Shown here: positions 50,001-63,500 of the stretch, in pieces | How positions within the stretch are numbered: the first letter of the stretch is position 1 | Layout of the letters: each line of letters begins with the position of its first letter | NCBI RefSeq assembly: GCF_000002235.5 | Contig: NW_022145607.1 | Location: forward strand, 39,794,029-39,858,028 | Reading direction: 5' to 3' | Source: Strongylocentrotus purpuratus | Lineage: Eukaryota; Echinodermata; Echinoidea; Camarodonta; Strongylocentrotidae | DNA length: 64,000 bases | Translations under genes and position numbers: made by a program | The notes under the pieces: model-generated | Told to the model about the DNA's origin: nothing | Databases searched by the model: none | Seen by the model: the letters and a program-made list of their open reading frames with translations, nothing else

Positions 50001-50740
50001 AAAAGTTAGGTGAAGAATGATTAGGTGAGAGTGAGTGAGGATGATGTAGGTGAGAGTGAGTGAGGATGATGTTAGGTGAGTGTTAGTGAGGATGATGTTA
50101 GGTGAGAGTGAGTGAGGATGATGTTAGGTGAGAGTGAGTGAGGATGATGTTAGGTGAGTGAGGATGATGTTAGGTGAGAGTGAGTGAGGATGATGTTAGG
50201 TGAGAGTGAGTGAGGATGATGTTAGGTGAGAATGAGTGAGGATGATAATAGGTGTTAGTGAGGATGGTGAGAGTGAGTGAGGATGATGTAAGGTGAGAGT
50301 GAGTGAGGATGATGTTAGGTGGTGAGTGAGGATGATGTTAGGTGAGAATGAGTGAGGATGATGTTAGGTGAGAGTTAGTGAGGATGATGTTAGGTGAGAG
50401 TGAGTGAGGATGATGTTAGGTGAGAGTGAGTGAGGATGATGTTAGGTGAGAGTGAGTGAGGATGATGTTAGGTGAGAGTGAGTGAGGATGATGTTAGGTG
50501 GTGAGTGAGGATGATGTTAGGTGAGAGTGAGTGAGGATGATGTTAGGTGAGAATGAGTGAGGATGATGTTAGATGAGAGTGAGTGAGGAGGATGTTAGGT
50601 GAGTTATAAGTTAGGTGCAGGATGATTAGGTGAGAGTGAGTGAGGATGATGTTAGGTGAGAGTGAGTGAGGATGATGTTAGGTGAGAGTGAGTGAGGATG
50701 ATGTTAGGTGAGAATGAGTGAGGATGATGTTAGGTGAGAG
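47021..50740 (+). repeat. Satellite B large duplicated block, copy 2
   Basis: Partner of the block at 43240. Many private variants of copy 1 appear here as consensus: GATTACGTGAG (44626) becomes GATTAGGTGAG (48418), TATATGAGCGTG (about 44792) becomes TTAGGTGAGAGTG (about 48582), and TTAGGTAAGAGTAAG (about 43480) becomes TTAGGTGAGAGTGAG (about 47255). The total length is about 50 bp shorter by the end marker. It is either a gene-converted copy or a consensus-smoothed assembly. Confidence 0.65.
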
Positions 50741-53700
50741 TGAGTGAGGATGATGTTAGGTGAGAATGAGTGAGGATGATGTTAGGTGAGAGTGAGTGAG
50801 GATGATGTTAGGTGAGAGTGAGTGAGAGTGAGTGAGGATGATGTTAGGTGAGAGTGAGTGAGGATGATGTTAGGTGAGAGTGAGTGAGGATGATGTTAGA
50901 TGAGAGTGAGTGAGGAGGATGTTAGGTGAGTTAAAGTTAGGTGAAGGATGATTAGGTGAGAGTGAGTGAGGATGATGTTAGGTGAGAGTGAGTGAGGATG
51001 ATGTTAGGTGAGTGTGAGTGAGGATGATGTTAGGTGAGAGTGAGTGAGGATGATGTTAGGTGAGAGTGAGTGAGGATGATGTTAGATGAGAGTGAGTGAG
51101 GAGGATGTTAGGTGAGTTAAAAGTTAGGTGAAGGATGATTAGGTGAGAGTGAGTGAGGATGATGTTAGGTGAGAGTGAGTGAGGATGATGTTAGGTGAGA
51201 GTGAGTGAGGATGATGTTAGGTGAGAGTGAGTGAGGATGATGTTAGGTGAGAGTGAGTGAGGATGATGTTAGGTGAGTGAGGATGATGTTAGGTGAGAGT
51301 GAGTGAGGATGATGTTAGGTGAGAGTGAGTGAGGATGATGTTAGGTGAGAATGAGTGAGGATGATAATAGGTGTTAGTGAGGATGGTGAGAGTTAGTGAG
51401 GATGATGTTAGGTGAGAGTGAGTGAGGATGATGTTAGGTGAGAATGAGTGAGGATGATGTTAGGTGAGAGTGAGTGAGGATGATGTTAGGTGAGAATGAG
51501 TGAGGATGATGTTAGGTGAGAGTGAGTGAGGATGATGTTAGGTGAGAGTGAGTGAGGATGATGTTAGGTGAGAGTGAATGAGGATGATGTTAGGTGAGAG
51601 TGAGTGAGGATGATGTTAGGTGGTGAGTGAGGATGATGTTAGGTGAGAGTGAGTGAGGATGATGTTAGGTGAGAGTGAGTGAGGATGATGTTAGATGAGA
51701 GTGAGTGAGGAGGATGTTAGGTGAGTTAAATTTTAGGTGAGGATGATTAGGTGAGAGTGAGTGAGGATGATGTTAGGTGAGAGTGAGTGAGGATGATGTT
51801 AGGTGAGAGTGAGTGAGGATGATGTTAGGTGAGAGTGAGTGAGGATGATGTTAGGTGAGTTAAAAGTTAGGTGAAGGATGATTAGGTGAGAGTGAGTGAG
51901 GATGATGTTAGGTGAGAGTGAGTGAGGATGATGTTAGGTGAGAGTGAGTGAGGATGATGTTAGATGAGAGTGAGTGAGGAGGATGTTAGGTGAGTTAAAA
52001 GTTAGGTGAGGATGATTAGGTGAGATGAGTGAGGATGATGTTAGGTGAGAGTGAGTGAGGATGATGTTAGGTGAGAGTGAGTGAGGATGATGTTAGGTGA
52101 GAGTGAGTGAGGATGATGTTAGGTGAGAGTGAGTGAGGATGATGTTAGATGAGAGTGAGTGAGGATGATGTTAAGTGAGTTAAAAGTTAGGTGTAGGATG
52201 ATACGTGAGAGTGAGTGAGGATGATGTTAGGTGAGAGTGAGTGAGGATGATGTTAGGTGAGAGTGAGTGAGGATGATGTTAGGTGAGAGTGAGTGAGGAT
52301 GATGTTAGGTGAGAGTGAGTGAGGATGATGTTAGGTGAGAGTGAGTGAGGATGATGTTAGGTGAGAGTGAGTGAGGATGATGTTAGTGAGAGTGAGTGAG
52401 GATGATGTTAGATGAGAGTGAGTGAGGATGATGTTAGGTGAGAGTGAGTGAGGATGATGTTAGATGAGAGTGAGTGAGGAGGATGTTACGTGAGTTAAAA
52501 GTTAGGTGCAGGATGATTAGGTGAGAGTGAGTGAGGATGATGTGAGGATGATGTTAGGTGAGAGTGAGTGAGGATGATGTTAGGTGAGAGTGAGTGAGGA
52601 TGATGTTAGGTGAGAATGAGTGAGGATGATGTTAGGTGAGAGTGAGTGAGGATGATGTTAGGTGAGAGTGAGTGAGGAGGATGTTAGGTGAGTTAAAAGT
52701 TAGGTGTAGGATGATTACGTGAGAGTGAGTGAGGATGATGTTAGGTGAGAGTGAGTGAGGATGATGTTAGGTGAGAGTGAGTGAGGATGATGTTAGGTGA
52801 GAATGAGTGAGGATGATGTTAGGTGAGAGTGAGTGAGGATGATGTTAGGTGAGAGTGAGTGAGGATGATGTTAGGTGAGAGTGAGTGAGGAGGATGTTAG
52901 ATGAGAGTGAGTGAGGATGATGTTAGTTGAGAGTGAGTGAGGATGATGTAAGGTGAGAGTGAGTGAGGATGATGTTAGGTGAGAGTGAGTGAGGATGATG
53001 TTAGGTGAGAGTGAGTGAGGATGATGTTAGGTGAGAGTGAGTGAGGATGATGTTAGATGAGAGTGAGTGAGGAGGATGTTAGGTGAGAGTGAGTGAGGAT
53101 GATGTTAGGTGAGAGTGAGTGAGGATGATGTTAGGTGAGAGTGAGTGAGGATGATGTTAGGATGAGAGTGAGTGAGGAGGATGTTAGGTGAGTTAAAAGT
53201 AAGGTGAAGGATGATTAGGTGAGAGTGAGTGAGGATGATGTTAGGTGAGAGTGAGTGAGGATGATGTTAGGTGAGAGTGAGTGAGGATGATGTTAGGTGA
53301 GAGTGAGTGAGGATGATGTTAGGTGAGAGTGAGTGAGGATGATGTTAGGTGAGAGTGAGTGAGGATGATGTTAGGTGAGAGTGAGTGAGGATGATGTTAG
53401 ATGAGAGTGAGGAGGATGTTAGGTGAGTTAAAAGTTAGGTGAAGGATGATTAGGTGAGAGTGAGTGAGGATGATGTTAGGTGAGAGTGAGTGAGGATGAT
53501 GTTAGTGAGAGTGAGTGAGGATGATGTTAGGTGAGAGTGAGTGAGGATGATGTTAGGTGAGAGTGAGTGAGGATGATGTTAGATGAGAGTGAGTGAGGAT
53601 GATGTTAGATGAGAGTGAGTGAGGATGATGTTAGGTCAGTTAAAAGTTAGGTGCAGGATGATTAGGTGAGAGTGAGTGAGGATGATGTTAGGTGAGAGTG

Positions 53701-54443
53701 AGTGAGGATGATGTTAGGTGAGAGTGAGTGAGGATGATGTTAGGTGAGAGTGAGTGAGGATGATGTTAGATGAGAGTGAGTGAGGAGGATGTTAGGTGAG
53801 AGTGAGTGAGGATGATGTTAGGTGAGAGTGAGTGAGGATGATGTTAGATGAGAGTGAGTGAGGAGGATGTTAGGTGAGTTAAAAGTAGGTGAAGGATGAT
53901 TAGGTGAGAGTGAGTGAGGATGATGTTAGGTGAGAGTGAGTGAGGATGATGTTAGGTGAGAGTGAGTGAGGATGATGTTAGGTGAGTGAGTGAGGATGAT
54001 GTTAGGTGAGAGTGAGTGAGGATGATGTTAGGTGAGAGTGAGTGAGGATGATGTTAGGTGAGAATGAGTGAGGATGATGTTAGGTGAGAGTGAGTGAGGA
54101 TGATGTTAGGTGAGAGTGAGTGAGGATGATGTTAGGTGAGAATGAATGAGGATGATGTTAGGTGAGAGTGAGTGAGGATGATGTTAGGTGATAGTGAGTG
54201 AGGATGATGTTAGGTGAGAGTGAGTGAGGATGATGTTAGGTGAGAGTGAGTGAGGATGATGTTAGGTGAGAGTGAGTGAGGATGGTGTTAGGTGAGAGTG
54301 AGTGAGGATGATGTTAGGTGAGAGTGAGTGAGGATGATGTTAGGTGGTGAGTGAGGATGATGTTAGGTGAGAGTGAGTGAGGATGATGTTAGGTGAGAGT
54401 GAGTGAGGATGATGTTAGGTGAGAGTGAGTGAGGATGATGTTA

Positions 54444-54500
54444 GATGAGAGTGAGTGAGGAGGATGTTAGGTGAGTTAAAAGTTAGGTGAAGGATGATTA
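54444..54500 (+). repeat. 57-bp GTTAAAAG cassette of satellite B (typical copy)
   Basis: A composite interruption made of a variant 26-bp unit (GATGAG... with GAGGAGGATG), a 16-bp unit GGTGAGTTAAAAGTTA and a 15-bp unit GGTGAAGGATGATTA. It recurs with small changes (GGTGCAGG, GGTGTAGG, GTGAAAAG, GTAAAAG) near 32403, 32731, 33305, 33512, 33941, 34421, 35200, 36044 and on to 63969. Later copies lie near 54990, 55640, 56208, 56808, 57404, 57969, 58623, 59191, 59841, 60339 and 60984. It marks the higher-order repeat. Since 57 is not a multiple of 26, it shifts the register of the array. Confidence 0.85.
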
Positions 54501-57500
54501 GGTGAGAGTGAGTGAGGATGATGTTAGGTGAGAGTGAGTGAGGATGATGTTAGGTGAGAGTGAGTGAGGATGATGTTAGGTGAGAGTGAGTGAGGATGAT
54601 GTTAGGTGAGTGAGGATGATGTTAGGTGAGAGTGAGTGAGGATGATGTTAGATGAGAGTGAGTGAGGATGATGTTAGATGAGAGTGAGTGAGGATGATGT
54701 TAGGTGAGAGTGAGTGAGGATGATGTTAGGTGAGTGAGTGAGGATGATGTTAGGTGAGAATGAGTGAGGATGATGTTAGGTGAGAGTGAGTGAGGATGAT
54801 GTTAGGTGAGAGTGAGTGAGGATGATGTTAGGTGAGAGTGAGTGAGGATGATGTTAGGTGAGAGTGAGTGAGGATGATGTTAGATGAGAGTGAGTGAGGA
54901 TGATGTTAGGTGAGAGTGAGTGAGGATGATGTTAGGTGAGAGTGAGTGAGGATGATGTTAGATGAGAGTGAGTGAGGAGGATGTTAGGTGAGTAAAAGTT
55001 AGGTGAAGGATGATTAGGTGAGAGTGAGTGAGGATGATGTTAGGTGAGAGTGAGTGAGGATGATGTTAGGTGAGAGTGAGTGAGGATGATGTTAGGTGAG
55101 TGAGTGAGGATGATGTTAGGTGAGAGTGAGTGAGGATGATGTTAGGTGAGAGTGAGTGAGGATGATGTTAGGTGAGAATGAGTGAGGATGATGTTAGGTG
55201 AGAGTGAGTGAGGATGATGTTAGGTGAGAGTGAGTGAGGATGATGTTAGATGAGAATGAGTGAGGATGATGTTAGGTGAGAGTGAGTGAGGATGATGTTA
55301 GGTGAGAGTGAGTGAGGATGATGTTAGGTGAGAGTGAGTGAGGATGATGTTAGGTGAGAGTGAGTGAGGATGATGTTAGGTGAGAGTGAGTGAGGATGAT
55401 GTTAGGTGAGAGTGAGTGAGGATGATGTTAGGTGAGAGTGAGTGAGGATGATGTTAGGTGGTGAGTGAGGATGATGTTAGGTGAGAGTGAGTGAGGATGA
55501 TGTTAGATGAGAAGTGAGTGAGGATGATGTTAGGTGAGAGTGAGTGAGGATGATGTTAGGTGAGAGTGAGTGAGGATGATGTTAGGTGAGAGTGAGTGAG
55601 GATGATGTTAGATGAGAGTGAGTGAGGAGGATGTTAGGTGAGTTAAAAGTTAGGTGAAGGATGATTAGGTGAGAGTGAGTGAGGATGATGTTAGGGAGAG
55701 TGAGTGAGGATGATGTTAGGTGAGAGTGAGTGAGGATGATGTTAGGTGAGAGTGAGTGAGGATGATGTTAGGTGAGAGTGAGTGAGGATGATGTTAGGTG
55801 AGAGTGAGTGAGGATGATGTTAGGTGAGTGAGGATGATGTTAGGTGAGAGTGAGTGAGGATGATGTTAGATGAGAGTGAGTGAGGATGATGTTAGTGAGA
55901 GTGAGTGAGGATGATGTTAGGTGAGAGTGAGTGAGGATGATGTTAGGTGGTGAGTGAGGATGATGTTAGGTGAGAGTGAGTGAGGATGATGTTAGGTGAG
56001 AGTGAGTGAGGATGATGTTAGGTGAGAGTGAGTGAGGATGATGTTAGGTGAGAGTGAGTGAGGATGATGTTAGGTGAGAGTGAGTGAGGATGATGTTAGA
56101 TGAGAGTGAGTGAGGATGATGTTAGGTGAGAGTGAGTGAGGATGATGTTAGGTGAGAGTGAGTGAGGATGATGTTAGATGAGAGTGAGTGAGGAGGATGT
56201 TAGGTGAGTTAAAAGTTAGGTGAAGGATGATTAGGTGAGAGTGAGTGAGGATGATTTAAGGTGAGAGTGAGTGAGGATGATGTTAGGTGAGAGTGAGTGA
56301 GGATGATGTTAGGTGAGTGAGTGAGGATGATGTTAGGTGAGAGTGAGTGAGGATGATGTTAGGTGAGAGTGAGTGAGGATGATGTTAGGTGAGAATGAGT
56401 GAGGATGATGTTAGGTGAGAGTGAGTGAGGATGATGTTAGGTGAGAGTGAGTGAGGATGATGTTAGATGAGAGTGAGTGAGGATGATGTTAGGTGAGAGT
56501 GAGTGAGGATGATGTTAGGTGAGAGTGAGTGAGGATGATGTTAGGTGAGAGTGAGTGAGGATGATGTTAGGTGAGAGTGAGTGAGGATGATGTTAGGTGA
56601 GAGTGAGTGAGGATGATGTTAGGTGAGAGTGAGTGAGGATGATGTTAGGTGAGAGTGAGTGAGGATGATGTTAGGTGAGAGTGAGTGAGGATGATGTTAG
56701 ATGAGAGTGAGTGAGGAGGATGTTAGGTGAGAGTGAGTGAGGATGATGTTAGGTGAGAGTGAGTGAGGATGATGTTAGATGAGAGTGAGTGAGGAGGATG
56801 TTAGGTGAGTTAAAGTTAGGTGAAGGATGATTAGATGAGAGTGAGTGAGGATGATGTAAGGTGAGAGTGAGTGAGGATGATGTTAGGTGAGAGTGAGTGA
56901 GGATGATGTTAGGTGAGTGAGTGAGGATGATGTTAGGTGAGAGTGAGTGAGGATGATGTTAGGTGAGAGTGAGTGAGGATGATGTTAGGTGAGAGTGAGT
57001 GAGGATGATGTTAGGTGAGAGTGAGTGAGGATGATGTTAGGTGAGAGTGAGTGAGGATGATGTTAGATGAGAGTGAGTGAGGATGATGTTAGGTGAGAGT
57101 GAGTGAGGATGATGTTAGGTGAGAGTGAGTGAGGATGATGTTAGGTGAGAGTGAGTGAGGATGATGTTAGGTGAGAGTGAGTGAGGATGATGTTAGGTGA
57201 GAGTGAGTGAGGATGGTTAGGTGAGAGTGAGTGAGGATGATGTTAGGTGAGAGTGAGTGAGGATGATGTTAGGTGAGTGAGTGAGGATGATGTTAGGTGA
57301 GAGTGAGTGAGGATGATGTTAGGTGAGAGTGAGTGAGGATGATGTTAGGTGAGAGTGAGTGAGGATGATGTTAGATGAGAGTGAGTGAGGAGGATGTTAG
57401 GTGAGTTAAAGTTAGGTGAGGATGATTAGGTGAGAGTGAGTGAGGATGATGTTAGGTGAGAGTGAGTGAGGATGATGTTAGGTGAGAGTGAGTGAGGATG

Positions 57501-60500
57501 ATGTTAGGTGAGAGTGAGTGAGGATGATGTTAGGTGAGAGTGAGTGAGGATGATGTTAGGTGAGAGTGAGTGAGGATGATGTTAGGTGAGTGAGGATGAT
57601 GTTAGGTGAGAGTGAGTGAGGATGATGTTAGGTGAGAGTGAGTGAGGATGATGTTAGATGAGAGTGAGTGAGGATGATGTTAGGTGAGAGTGAGTGAGGA
57701 TGATGTTAGGTGGTGAGTGAGGATGATGTTAGGTGAGAATGAGTGAGGATGATGTTAGGTGAGAGTGAGTGAGGATGATGTTAGGTGAGAGTGAGTGAGG
57801 ATGATGTTAGGTGAGAGTGAGTGAGGATGATGTTAGGTGAGAGTGAGTGAGGATGATGTTAGATGAGAGTGAGTGAGGATGATGTTAGGTGAGAGTGAGT
57901 GAGGATGATGTTAGGTGAGAGTGAGTGAGGATGATGTTAGATGAGAGTGAGTGAGGAGGATGTTAGGTGAGTTAAAAGTTAGGTGAAGGATGATTAGGTG
58001 AGAGTGAGTGAGGATGATGTTAGGTGAGAGTGAGTGAGGATGATGTTAGGTGAGAGTGAGTGAGGATGATGTTAGGTGAGAGTGAGTGAGGATGATGTTA
58101 GGTGAGAGTGAGTGAGGATGATGTTAGGTGAGAGTGAGTGAGGATGATGTTAGGTGAGAAGTGAGTGAGGATGATGTTAGGTGAGAGTGAGTGAGGATGA
58201 TGTTAGGTGAGAGTGAGTGAGGATGATGTTAGGTGAGAATGAGTGAGGATGATGTTAGGTGAGAGTGAGTGAGGATGATGTTAGGTGAGAGTGAGTGAGG
58301 ATGATGTTAGGTGAGAGTGAGTGAGGATGATGTTAGGTGAGAGTGAGTGAGGATGATGTTAGGTGAGAGTGAGTGAGGATGATGTTAGGTGAGAGTGAGT
58401 GAGGATGATGTTAGGTGAGAGTGAGTGAGGATGATGTTAGGTGAGTGAGTGAGGATGATGTTAGGTGAGAGTGAGTGAGGATGATGTTAGATGAGAATGA
58501 GTGAGGATGATGTTAGGTGAGAGTGAGTGAGGATGATTTTAGGTGAGAGTGAGTGAGGATGATGTTAGGTGAGAGTGAGTGAGGATGATGTTAGATGAGA
58601 GTGAGTGAGGAGGATGTTAGGTGAGTTAAAAGTTAGGTGAAGGATGATTAGGTGAGAGTGAGTGAGGATGATGTTAGGTGAGAGTGAGTGAGGATGATGT
58701 TAGGTGAGAGTGAGTGAGGATGATGTTAGGTGAGAGTGAGTAGGATGATGGTAGGTGAGAGTGAGTGAGGATGATGTTAGGTGAGAGTGAGTGAGGATGA
58801 TGTTAGGTGAGTGAGGATGATGTTAGGTGAGAGTGAGTGAGGATGATGTTAGGTGAGAGTGAGTGAGGATGATGTTAGGTGAGAGTGAGTGAGGATGATG
58901 TTAGGTGAGAGTGAGTGAGGATGATGTTAGGTGAGTGAGTGAGGATGATGTTAGGTGAGAGTGAGTGAGGATGATGTTAGGTGAGAGTGAGTGAGGATGA
59001 TGTTAGGTGAGAGTGAGTGAGGATGATGTTAGGTGAGAGTGAGTGAGGATGATGTTAGGTGAGAGTGAGTGAGGATGATGTTAGATGAGAGTGAGTGAGG
59101 ATGATGTTAGGTGAGAGTGAGTGAGGATGATGTTAGGTGAGAGTGAGTGAGGATGATGTTAGATGAGAGTGAGTGAGGAGGATGTTAGGTGAGTTAAAGT
59201 TAGGTGAAGGATGATTAGGTGAGAGTGAAGTGAGGATGATGTTAGGTGAGAGTGAGTGAGGATGATGTTAGGTGAGAGTGAGTGAGGATGATGTTAGGTG
59301 AGAATGAGTGAGGATGATGTTAGGTGAGAGTGAGTGAGGATGATGTTAGGTGAGAGTGAGTGAGGATGATGTTAGGTGAGAATGAGTGAGGATGATGTTA
59401 GGTGAGAGTGAGTGAGGATGATGTTAGGTGAGAGTGAGTGAGGATGATGTTAGATGAGAGTGAGTGAGGATGATGTTAGGTGAGAGTGAGTGAGGATGAT
59501 GTTAGGTGAGAGTGAGTGAGGATGATGTTAGGTGAGAGTGAGTGAGGATGATGTTAGGTGAGAGTGAGTGAGGATGATGTTAGGTGAGAGTGAGTGAGGA
59601 TGATGTTAGGTGAGAGTGAGTGAGGATGATGTTAGTGAGAGTGAGTGAGGATGATGTTAGGTGAGAGTGAGTGAGGATGATGTTAGGTGGTGAGTGAGGA
59701 TGATGTTAGGTGAGAGTGAGTGAGGATGATGTTAGGTGAGAGTGAGTGAGGATGATGTTAGGTGAGAGTGAGTGAGGATGATGTTAGGTGAGAGTGAGTG
59801 AGGATGATGTTAGATGAGAGTGAGTGAGGAGGATGTTAGGTGAGTTAAAAGTTAGGTGAAGGATGATTAGGTGAGAGTGAGTGAGGATGATGTTAGGTGA
59901 GAGTGAGTAAGGATGATGTTAGGTGAGAGTGAGTGAGGATGATGTTAGGTGAGAGTGAGTGAGGATGATGTTAGGTGAGAGTGAGTGAGGATGATGTTAG
60001 ATGAGAGTGAGTGAGGATGATGTTAGATGAGAGTGAGTGAGGATGATGTTAGGTGAGAGTGAGTGAGGATGATGTTAGGTGGTGAGTGAGGATGATGTTA
60101 GGTGAGAGTGAGTGAGGATGATGTTAGGTGAGAGTTAGTGAGGATGATGTTAGGTGAGAGTGAGTGAGGATGATGTTAGGTGAGAGTGAGTGAGGATGAT
60201 GTTAGGTGAGAGTGAGTGAGGATGATGTTAGATGAGAGTGAGTGAGGATGATGTTAGGTGAGAGTGAGTGAGGATGATGTTAGGTGAGAGTGAGTGAGGA
60301 TGATGTTAGATGAGAGTGAGTGAGGAGGATGTTAGGTGAGTTAAAAGTAGGTGAAGGATGATTAGGTGAGAGTGAATGAGGATGATGTAAGGTGAGAGTG
60401 AGTGAGGATGATGTTAGGTGAGAGTGAGTGAGGATGATGTTAGGTGATGAGTGAGGATGATGTTAGGTGAGAGTGAGTGAGGATGATGTTAGGTGAGAGT

Positions 60501-63500
60501 GAGTGAGGATGATGTTAGGTGAGAATGAGTGAGGATGATGTTAGGTGAGAGTGAGTGAGGATGATGTTAGGTGAGAGTGAGTGAGGATGATGTTAGTGAG
60601 AGTGAGTGAGATGATGTTAGGTGAGAGTGAGTGAGGATGATGTTAGGTGAGAGTGAGTGAGGATGATGTTAGGTGAGAGTGAGTGAGGATGATGTTAGGT
60701 GAGAGTGAGTGAGGATGATGTTAGGTGAGAGTGAGTGAGGATGGTGTTAGGTGAGAGTGAGTGAGGATGATGTTAGGTGAGAGTGAGTGAGGATGATGTT
60801 AGGTGGTGAGTGAGGATGATGTTAGGTGAGAGTGAGTGAGGATGATGTTAGGTGAGAGTGAGTGAGGATGATGTTAGGTGAGAGTGAGTGAGGATGATGT
60901 TAGGTGAGAGTGAGTGAGGATGATGTTAGGTGAGAGTGAGTGAGGATGATGTTAGATGAGAGTAAGTGAGGAGGATGTTAGGTGAGTTAAAAGTTAGGTG
61001 AAGGATGATTAGGTGAGAGTGAGTGAGGATGATGTTAGGTGAGAGTGAGTGAGGATGATGTTAGGTGAGAGTGAGTGAGGATGATGTTAGGTGAGAGTGA
61101 GTGAGGATGATGTTAGGTGAGAGTGAGTGAGGATGATGTTAGGTGAGAGTGAGTGAGGATGATGTTAGGTGAGTGAGGATGATGTTAGGTGAGAGTGAGT
61201 GAGGATGATGTTAGATGAGAGTGAGTGAGGATGATGTTAGGTGAGAGTGAGTGAGGATGATGTTAGGTGAGAGTGAGTGAGGATGATGTTAGATGAGAGT
61301 GAGTGAGGAGGATGTTACGTGAGTTAAAAGTAGGTGCAGGATGATTAGGTGAGAGTGAGTGAGGATGATGTGAGGATGATGTTAGGTGAGAGTGAGTGAG
61401 GATGATGTTAGGTGAGAGTGAGTGAGGATGATGTTAGGTGAGAGTGAGTGAGGATGATGTTAGGTGAGAGTGAGTGAGGATGATGTTAGGTGAGAGTGAG
61501 TGAGGATGGTGTTAGGTGAGAGTGAGTGAGGATGATGTTAGGATGAGAGTGAGTGAGGATGATGTTAGGTGAGAGTGAGTGAGGATGATGTTAGGTGAGA
61601 ATGAGTGAGGATGATGTTAGGTGAGAGTGAGTGAGGATGATGTTAGGTGAGAGTGAGTGAGGATGATGTTAGGTGAGAGTGAGTGAGGATGATGTTAGGT
61701 GAGAGTGAGTGAGGATGATGTTAGTTGAGAGTGAGTGAGGATGATGTAGGTGAGAGTGAGTGAGGATGATGTTAGGTGAGAGTGAGTGAGGATGATGTTA
61801 GGTGAGAGTGAGTGAGGATGATGTTAGGTGAGAGTGAGTGAGGATGATGTTAGATGAGAGTGAGTGAGGAGGATGTTAGGTGAGAGTGAGTGAGGATGAT
61901 GTTAGGTGAGAGTGAGTGAGGATGATGTTAGATGAGAGTGAGTGAGGAGGATGTTAGGTGAGTAAAAGTAAGGTGAAGGATGATTAGGTGAGAGTGAGTG
62001 AGGATGATGTTAGGTGAGAGTGAGTGAGGATGATGTTAGGTGAGAGTGAGTGAGGATGATGTTAAATGAGAATGAGTGAGGATGATGTTAGGTGAGAGTG
62101 AGTGAAGATGATGTTAGGTGAGAGTGAGTGAGATGATGTTAGATGAGAGTGAGGAGGATGTTAGGTGAGTTAAAAGTTAGGTGAAGGATGATTAGGTGAG
62201 AGTGAGTGAGGATGATGCAAGGTGAGAGTGAGTGAGGATGATGTTAGTGAGAGTGAGTGAGGATGATGTTAGGTGAGAACGAGTGAGGATGATGTTAGGT
62301 GAGAGTGAGTGAGGATGATGTTAGATGAGAATGAGTGACGATGATGTTAGTGAGAGTGAGTGAGGAGCATGTTAGGTCAGTTAAAAGTTAGGTGCAGGAT
62401 GATTAGGTGAGATTGAGTGAGGATGATGTTAGGTGAGAGTGAGTGAGGATGATGTTAGGTGAGAATGAGTGAGATTGATGTTAGGTGAGAGTGAGTGAGG
62501 ATGATGTTAGGTGAGAGTGAGTGAGGATGATGTTAGGTGAGAGTGAGTGAGGATGATGTTAGATGAGAGTGAGTGAGATGATGTTAGGTGAGAGTGAGTG
62601 AGGATGATGTTAGGTGAGAGTGAGTGAAGATGATGTTAGGTGAGAGTGAGTGAGTATGATGTTAGTGAGATGAGAGGAGGATGTTAGGTGAGTAAAAGTT
62701 AGGTGAGGATGATGTTAGGTGAGAGTGAGTGAGGATGATGTAAGGTGAGAGTGAGTGAGGATGATGTTAGATGAGAGTGAGTGAGGATGATGTTAGGTGA
62801 GAGTGAGTGAGGATGATGTTAGGTGAGAATGAGTGAGGATGATGTTAGGTGAGAGTGAGTGAGGAGGATGTTAGGTGAGTAAAAGTTAGGTGAGGATGAT
62901 TAGGTGAGAGTGAGTGAGGATGATGTTAGGTGAGAGTGAGTGAGGAGGATGTTAGGTGAGTTAAAAGTTAGGTGAGGATGATTAGGTGAGAGTGAGTGAG
63001 GATGATGTTAGGTGAGAGTGAGTGAGGATGATGTTAGGTGAGTGAGTGAGGATGATGTTAGGTGAGAGTGAGTGAGGATGATGTTAGGTGAGAGTGAGTG
63101 AGGATGATGTTAGATGAGAATGAATGAGGATGATGTTAGGTGAGAGTAAGTGAGGATGATGTTAGGTGAGAGTGAGTGAGGATGATGTTAGGTGAGAGTG
63201 AGTGAGGATGATGTTAGATGAGAGTGAGTGAGGAGGATGTTAGGTGAGTAAAAGTTAGGTAAAGGATGATTAGGTGAGAGTGAGTGAGGATGATGTTAGG
63301 TGAGAGTGAGTGAGGATGATGTTAGGTGAGAGTGAGTGAGGATGATGTTAGGTGAGAATGAGTGAGGATGATGTTAGGTGAGAGTGAGTGAGGATGATGT
63401 TAGGTAAGAGTGAGTGAGGAGGATGTTAGGTGAGTTAAAAGTTAGGTGAAGGATGATTAGGTGAGAGTGAGTGAGGATGATGTTAGGTGAGAGTGAGTGA

